Shown here piece after piece: positions 57,693 to 64,000 of a stretch of 64,000 nucleotides of DNA; position 1 is the first letter of the stretch; each line of letters starts with the position of its first letter. This DNA is from Topomyia yanbarensis. Taxonomy: Eukaryota; Arthropoda; Insecta; Diptera; Culicidae. The translations under genes and the position numbers were made by a program. A model generated the notes under the pieces. It worked only from the letters and a program-made list of their open reading frames with translations, was not told the origin of the DNA and did no database searches. The DNA is taken from positions 209,931,945 through 209,995,944 of the forward strand of contig NC_080671.1 in assembly GCF_030247195.1 (NCBI RefSeq), given 5' to 3'.

Positions 57693-59087
57693 GTCCAGTT
57701 TTTTAGTGTTTTTTTTTACATTTCTTATAAAAGAAATGTGTAGAATTCTCTCACACATAGAAAATTTTCCCGAGGCCCGGATGGCCGAGTCTTATATGGT
57801 CAGTGTTAGGTTAGACTGGACTAAGTGGCAAAATATCAAATAGTGAGATAATGATAGCACTGGATAAAGAATTTCTTCGGCTACATTCCACTTTTGCCAG
57901 AATTGTAACAATTGCTTGGTTTCTCATGGTAAAGAGGGATAAGTCTGTCTTTACCAGGATGCATGTTGGTAGACTTGAGTGATTCGTAGTTATACTGCCT
58001 AAGCTCGATCCCTGCCAACAGAACACAAAAGCCTGTAGGATGTTAAGCCTGTTTCTAATGACCCTGCCACTTCCAGTTTTTCGATCTGTATACTTCGGAT
58101 AATCGAATCATCCGGATAATCGAATAAAAAAAATTCCTGTCGTGCTATACATGTGTTATACATTCGAAAAATACTATTTAAGTTGCATTCCTCAATGTTT
58201 GGCTTATGGAACATATTTTTGGTCAACCGTTTCACAATTGTTTTTTTTTTGCCCAAAATCTGCGGTAATTCATGCGAAAACAGTAAAGTGAACGACAATA
58301 ATTTCATCTAAGATGTTTCATGATGATCGAAGACCTTCGTTTTGCTGATATAGTTGCAGTGGTTAATCCTCTTATAAGTGAGCTATTGCAACATTTTTTG
58401 AAAATATTAAAAACAAGGTAAAGTCTTCAGAAATGTTGAGCTAATTATGCGAACATCTTTACTTCAGGTAAAAATCTCTATTCGTAATACTCCCAAAGCT
58501 ATAAGACGTTATTTGTGAATGACCCCTAAAACCCCTTTAGCACTCGGAATACCAAGGGGGTAAAAAGTTACGCGGACTACCAAGGGGTTCCAAAAAATGT
58601 TTTCCTTCTTCTTTCCAAAAACAGTATGTGGTCTCGGTACAATTAAGATTTCCTGTTTTGTTTAGCAGTCTTATCTTACCAGTCTCCAATCACTTTAATC
58701 GACCCTTGAAACGTTTTGTTTGTTTTGGTAAACAGTGTTAACAAAAATGACAAAAGGCATATGCAACATGGTTAAAAGACAAGGCACTACAAATGGCAAA
58801 GATATAATAAAACTCATAAAAGCGCGTCTGTTAGTGAATATTGAAAAACTAAAGTGTGCAAACATATCCAAAGTAGCCCCGCACGACAGTAATTATCCTT
58901 AAATATCGCGACAAAACCTGTAACAGAAAAATACTAAACTAAACTAAAAAAACAACACTGTCAATATTATGGGCAAACAAATTTTCCGCAAAACCCACCT
59001 AGATTTGGTTTTGCAATGCTATCAAAATTAATATGGTGACGAAAATTGTTCACCGACGAAACTCAACTTAGTCGGCTAAAACCCCTT
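57693..59087. repeat. Intron sequence with dispersed repeat fragments
   Basis: 58528-58595 is a fragment matching the left end of the foldback element that starts at 59088 (CACTCGGAATACCAAGG). 58602-58950 repeats 54325-54665. 58951-59075 repeats 55741-55865. 57693-58527 shows no recognisable gene; a 102-codon minus-strand frame at 57999-58307 has no domain I know. Confidence 0.6.
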
Positions 59088-61918
59088 TAACACTCGGAAT
59101 ACCAAGGGGTAAAAAGTTACGCGAACTACCAAGGGGGTCCAAAAAATGGGAACGGTTACTTTGACCGGTCATATCTCAGCTGTTACCAAATCGATTTTAA
59201 ATCAATCTTCACCACTATGTATGTATGCCTTTTGTTAACACATTTCACTGAAAAAATAGAATAATAGGGTTGTCTACCGTACGTTATAGTGAAATGAGTA
59301 AAACAAAGTCAGAGAAGAAAAATGGGAACGCTACTTTGACTGGCCACATCTCTTCACCATTGGATAGGTATATCTTTTACAAAAACGGCGATCAAAGTAA
59401 TGGAAAACGAATTTGTATATCCAAAGTGATTGTAAAAACAGTAATTGAAAGACAGTACAGACAAAATGAGCTTTTTAGTTCAAATAATCGTATCTCAGCC
59501 GTTTGTCAAGCTTTTTCAATTTTTCTTACACCAATTCTTAGACCTTTTAGATTTGTAATGTATGCAATAGATAGATTGTCAAAAAATGCTGTTTTTTGAG
59601 GTTTTAGGCGGTATGGTTTTCACAATGCACGCGGCAAAAGGTTGGTTAAAATTTCGTCCGCCTTGTTTATTTTTACAGTTTAAAATGTAATATTTCTTCA
59701 TATCACATATGGATACTATTATATCAAAAAAAACGTGGAGAAACTCAATATTATATGTAAGTTGCTAACTAATGGTGTGTAGTTCAGTGAATACGAAGAA
59801 GTTCAGATAACCTATAGTTTTTTGTACACCAATCGATTCTAATTGATGGTAGCTACAATTTTTGAAAAAAACTACACTTATATTTTCTCAAAAAATAGAC
59901 AAAAGTACGTAGAACTACAGAAATTTCATTTCATTGGCAAATAAGTTGAAATTCAAAGCAATGACTTACACTTCTTTATATACCAATCGATTGTTATTGA
60001 ATTTCGGCTACAATTTCTGAAAGATTAGTTTTTATATTTTCTCAAAAAATAAACAAAAATACGTAAAAGTACAGAAAATTCATTTAGTTGGCAAATATCG
60101 TGGAATTCAAAGGGATGAGCTAAACCTTTTTATGTACCATTCGATTATAATTGATTTCGGTTACAATTTCTTAAAGTTCTTATATTTTCTTAAAAAGAAT
60201 AAACAAAAATGCGTAGCACTACAGAAATTTAATTCAGTTGGTAAATATCGTCGAATTCCAAGCGATGACCTATACCTTAACGTGTGCCAATCGATTGTAA
60301 TTAATTCCGACTACAATAACAAAAATTACAATTTTTATATTTTCTCACTAAAATAGACAAAAATACTCAGAACTACAGAAATTTTATATAGTCTGTTTTC
60401 TGAGAAAATATTAGAATTTGTTCTTTCAGAAATTGTTTGCTGAAATCAATTACAATCGATTGGTCCATAAAAAGGTATAGGCCAACGCTTTGAATAAATG
60501 ACTTCGAACCAACCAAATTTATTTTTTCTGTGCTTTTACGTATTTTTATCTGTTTTTGAGAAAATATAAAAATTGATCGTTCAGAAATTGTAACCAAAAT
60601 CCAATTTCAATCGATTGGTGTATAAAGAAGCATACACACCTAGAAAATATAGTGTAAATTTACGTCTCCTGACCCTGACATATACGAGCATCAAAAATGA
60701 CTTAGTTTTACGTGTGATTTTAATTTTACATGACGTTTAATTTCGTAAATCATGTAATTTTACTCGTCATACAGCGTTTGTTCTGAATGGTAGGAAGTGT
60801 AATTTTATGTCATTGCGCATGTAAAGTATATGTTTCATGTAAAATTAAACGGAATACGGTAACGTTCCGTCATTTCGTAAATTACGGTTTGTTGAATTGT
60901 GTCATGTTTGCAATTACGTCAACGATAAAATTCAGATTTTTTTGGTGTGTAAGTCATCTCTTTGAATTCCAAGTTATTTGCCAATGAAATGACATTTCTG
61001 TAGTTCTACGTACTTTTGTCTATTTTTGGAGAAAATATAGGAATGTGTTCTTTCAGAAATTGTAGCTGCCATCAATTACAATCGATTAGTGTATAAAAAA
61101 CTATAGGTCATCGCTTTCAATTTAAAGTTATATGACGAATATTTAAAAAATTCTGAACTTCTTCGTATCTACTGAATTTTTCCTTACGCACTATTATTTT
61201 GTAACTTACATATAACATTGCGTTTCTCCACGTTTGTATGAACATTTAGATATAAAAATATCCATATGTAATACGCAGAATTATTCAGTAAACGTGTTAC
61301 ATTTCAAACCGTAACACTAAACAAGACGCAAAAAATTTTAACCAAACGTGTGGCACGTGCATTGTGAAAATCAAACCGCCTAAAACTACAAAAAAGTATA
61401 GCAACTTTTGAAAATCTACTATCTATTGCGTGCATTAAAAATCTAGCTCTAGGAATATCATAGGTGCAAGAAAAACTGAAGTAGGTTGACAAACGGCTGA
61501 GATACGATTGTTTGAACTGAAAAGCTCTTTTTGTCTGTACTGACTTTCAATTACTATTTTTACAATTACTTCGGATATACAAATTGATTTGATTTGTTTT
61601 TGATTATTTTCTGATAACCGGTTTTGTGAAAGATACTCCTATGAAATGCTGAAGAAAAAATTGAAATCGTTGAACAAACAGCTAAGATATGGCCAGTCAA
61701 AGTAGCGTTCCATTTTTTCTTCTCTGACTTTGTTTTACTCATTTCACTATAACTTACGGTAGACAACCCTATTATTCTATTTTTTTTCGGTGCGATGTGT
61801 TAACCAAAGACATACCTTTCCAGTGGTGAAGACAGATTCGATTAGACAGCAGCTGAGATATGATCGGTCAAAGTAAGCGTTCCCATTTTTTTAACCCCCT
61901 TGGTATTCCGAGTGTTAA
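59088..61918. mobile_element. 2.8-kb foldback element with long inverted arms
   Basis: The ends TTAACACTCGGAATACCAAG and CTTGGTATTCCGAGTGTTAA are exact inverted copies. Inside them, the block with AACGCTACTTTGACTGG-type words, and the ~120-bp CAATCGATTG units further in, recur inverted. Arms are about 1.2 kb. A MITE (60635-60949) sits in the right half. Open frames (for example 59270-59599 plus and 61566-61766 minus, which share the same N-terminal peptide because of the inversion) have no known domain. Confidence 0.75.
60635..60949. mobile_element. 315-bp TA-flanked MITE with visible empty site
   Basis: The ends are CACACCTAGAAAA and TTTTTTTGGTGTG between TA dinucleotides (60633-60634, 60950-60951). 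The homologous foldback copy at 57537-57545 reads GCATAAGTC without the insert, giving an exact empty site. Interior words ACGTAAT/ATTACGT and TTACGT suggest internal symmetry. It is Tc1/mariner-like by its target duplication and has no coding capacity. Confidence 0.8.
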
Positions 61919-61929
61919 CATAACTTCCT

Positions 61930-62165
61930 AAACATCGGTTTCAGTCTTAAATATTCGGTTTTAAACCAATTTTCTCCTTAGGTAGTGAAATAGCATTTTG
62001 CTGTGCATTCGCTTGCTAGCTGAAAACTAGGTTCGAATTCAGCATGTCTCATTAGAAAACAAAACCTCTTCACCAACAAGACATCGCAATATAAAATTCG
62101 TTTAGTATGTGAAGTGCCGAAACGAAATCGAAACGCAAACACTTTGACTGATTTTCTTGAAAACT
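61930..62165 (+). mobile_element. Second, degenerate copy of the hammerhead-associated element
   Basis: It aligns with 46335-46611: GTGAAATAGCATTTTGC, a B-box-like GGTTCGAATTC (62030-62040), and a terminal CGAAATCGAAACGC (62122-62135) where the hammerhead core lies in the other copy. CTGATGA has decayed to GTGCCGA, so this copy should not cleave. The 66-codon minus-strand frame over it is not a gene. Confidence 0.5.
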
Positions 62166-62208
62166 CTAGATAAAGCACCTAGAAAGTTGTTCGTCTTGCC
62201 AAGATACA

Positions 62209-62403
62209 TAGGGTAAAGAGCCTATTTTCACCATACTAAGCAGGGTGCCTGGCTAATTCATTAATTTCTCGGCCGAGTTCCCCTATTGTTGCGCTACCAT
62301 TTGATTCAATGTGTTGAACAAAGATGGCAGACACTGCTCTAACCGACGGCTTCAAATAGGTCGGGGACAATAGAAACATGGCGAAAATGGGCTCATAACC
62401 CTA
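62209..62403. mobile_element. MITE with TA target duplication (same family as 726-1036)
   Basis: The ends are GGGTAAAGAGCCTATTTTC and GAAAATGGGCTCATAACCC between TA dinucleotides (62209-62210, 62402-62403). The 191-bp interior shares ACTAAGCAGGGTGCCT, CCCCTATTGTTGCGC and ACAAAGATGG with the copy at 728-1034. It is inserted directly beside the degenerate hammerhead element. Confidence 0.75.
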
Positions 62404-62591
62404 TCTTTCCAGAGAAGATTATCAGTCTATCTCTTGTTGTTTGGAAGTTATTGTGTAGTTTTTGATAAAAGTGTGAATGTTTTACTAGCAATAACTGTAG
62501 TGAGCGAGCAAAAATGAGAAGCCAGTTTTAAATTTCATTTCCTTTTATTTGTCCCTAGTACAGTTATAGTTGAAAAACTATTATTTAAAAA

Positions 62592-63880
62592 CCTGTTTTA
62601 ATCCACCTAGTGGTGCGATTGTGCTTTTCTCATTTATCCGTACTATGATTCATTAGTTATGTTCGAAAAAATTGTGGAAATTACATACATTCTTATTATA
62701 CTTAGCACGTATCCCACGACTAGCACGAAAGTAGACGCTGACTCACTTTAAACAAATAAGTATAATATTTAATAAGCTTAATCGGCATGAGTTCCATGTT
62801 ATCTTCATGTGATTATATTTTGAAATGTTGGTGGAATGGGTTTGGAAATGGAGGGGGTGGGGGGTTAGTAGAGTGGGAGTGGAGGATGCGTCAGAAATCC
62901 TTCAGCTTATTTCGGCATACGGGGTGGATGAAGGAAATGCGGGTGTGAGGGTGGTCCAAGGGACAGGGAGTGATGAAGGAGGGAGGTGTATGGTGAGGGG
63001 GGGAACACAATACTCAACTGCATTTGCCTTCCATTTGATACTTGGTTTGGGAAAATCGGTTCAGTCATCATCGAAGAACCGATGTGACTTTAATTGTGGA
63101 ATATGCCCGGAATCCGGGACTATCGGAATCGTCGATATAGGACAATATATTCAAGGAATGTTTGATTGGCAATCAGTGATCTAGAAGTGCGAATCGAAGT
63201 AATTTAGTGACCATTTCAATAGTTTTTAGCCTCAGAGGTATTACGATTGTACCGATTTATGTGGGAAATTCCAGTGTAACCTTACTAACAAACCTGTAAC
63301 TCCGAAACCAAGAGTCAGAACCGAATGAAATTCAGCAGCAGTCAATGGTATTACTGTATCTTTCATTTGAAATTAAGTTTGTGTAAAATTAGGAGAGAAG
63401 TCGCTGGAGAATAGGTGTGATGTTTGCTTAGGAACTTGACGAGTTCCCCGGAGGTATAATGAACCGTCATAGATGGCCAATTTGGTCAAAACTGTTTTGA
63501 TTGATCATTAGTGATCCAGACCTGCAAACTAGGGTAATGTTGCACCCATTTTAATATGTTTTACATCATTTGGACATCATAGTTGTTCCAGTTTATATGG
63601 GAATTTGCTGTGTGACCGTACTCTTCAACCCGTAACTCCGGAACCGAAAGTCGAATCAACTAAAAATTCAATAGCATCTTATGGGAGCATTATACGTTTC
63701 AGATTCAGGTTTGTGAAAATCGGTTCAGCAATCTCTGAGAAAATTGTGTAAGTTTAAATGACACACACAGACATTTTCCGATCTCGACGAACTGAATCGA
63801 ATGGTATATGACACTCGGCCCTCGGTTAAAAAATCGATTTTTACAGTGATTGCATAGCCTTTCTCTATGAGAAAAGCAAA
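62592..63880 (+). repeat. Near full-length mosquito-type interspersed repeat
   Basis: It runs from CCTGTTTTAATCCACCTAG to TATGAGAAAAGCA. It includes the G-rich region (62840-63010), the GGTTCAGTCATCATCGAAG block, the AGCCTCAGAGGTATTACG block and the CGATCTCGACGAACTGAATC block near the end. The open frame 62825-63184 is caused by the G-rich stretch and has no domain. This copy is the best guide to the order of blocks in the family. Confidence 0.65.
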
Positions 63881-64000
63881 AAAGGGATATCATTCAAGAC
63901 AAGAAAATGTGTTAATGAAAGTTACATATTTTGACGATTGGAGCAACTTCATCTACTGTTTCAAACTAATAAGAATGACATTTGAACTGTTCTTTCAAAT

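Noticed and set aside
59270..61766. Two small proteins sharing an N-terminus on opposite strands
   Set aside because: The shared peptide comes from the inverted arms of the foldback element. No domain or splice context supports a gene.

Overview
The window is nuclear DNA of an insect, most likely a mosquito (Culicidae). I infer this from three things. There is one recognisable host gene, a dipteran-type Homer gene, split into exons with GT..AG (and one GC..AG) introns. The long AT-rich non-coding stretches are full of interspersed repeats of a kind I associate with mosquito introns, with conserved blocks around TTTAATCCACCTAG and ATGAGAAAGGCA. The non-LTR retrotransposons are of R1-like, CR1/Jockey-like and I-like types. 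The species cannot be fixed from the sequence alone.

Host gene: homer lies on the minus strand and spans at least 22,593-56,868. Five coding exons are visible, in transcript order 56868-56712, 24907-24776, 23176-22985, 22921-22737 and 22671-22593. They encode the EVH1 domain, the proline-containing linker and the start of the C-terminal coiled coil. The initiator exon should lie beyond base 64,000. The rest of the coiled coil should lie below 22,593, possibly beyond base 1. One intron is 31.8 kb; another has a GC donor.

Bases 1-22,592 (downstream of the visible homer exons) hold no recognisable host exon. They contain a TA-flanked MITE (726-1036) and an old minus-strand Jockey/CR1-like retrotransposon (4505-11735). 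Three later insertions broke that element: a 5.5-kb R1-like element (4947-10457), a 253-bp MITE that cuts the YADD codons, and a short Helitron-like element. A 2.74-kb direct tandem duplication follows (11973-17439), each copy carrying a Harbinger-like element. Foldback repeats come after that.

The 31.8-kb homer intron (24908-56711) is a graveyard of transposons. It has a 3.7-kb palindrome (29991-33719). An I-like element (34258-about 44470) was invaded by two CR1-like elements, and one of those was invaded again by a 1.77-kb insert with a 12-bp target duplication. A MITE contains a 33-bp minisatellite. A short element carries two hammerhead-ribozyme motifs (46204-46611). A further CR1/Jockey-like element sits at 47937-51470, followed by interspersed repeats. 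Nearly all coding retroelements in this intron lie in the same orientation as homer.

Bases 56,869-64,000 (upstream of the EVH1 exon, still expected to be in the gene or its 5' flank) hold two related foldback elements. One is interrupted by a MITE whose empty site is visible in the other. There is also a second copy of the hammerhead-associated element, a second copy of the MITE seen at 726, and another mosquito interspersed repeat.

The most interesting observation is a complete hammerhead ribozyme fold at 46542-46611. It has all core nucleotides, a 13-bp stem I and a 3-bp stem III, and a second hammerhead core lies about 340 nt upstream in the same repeat family.
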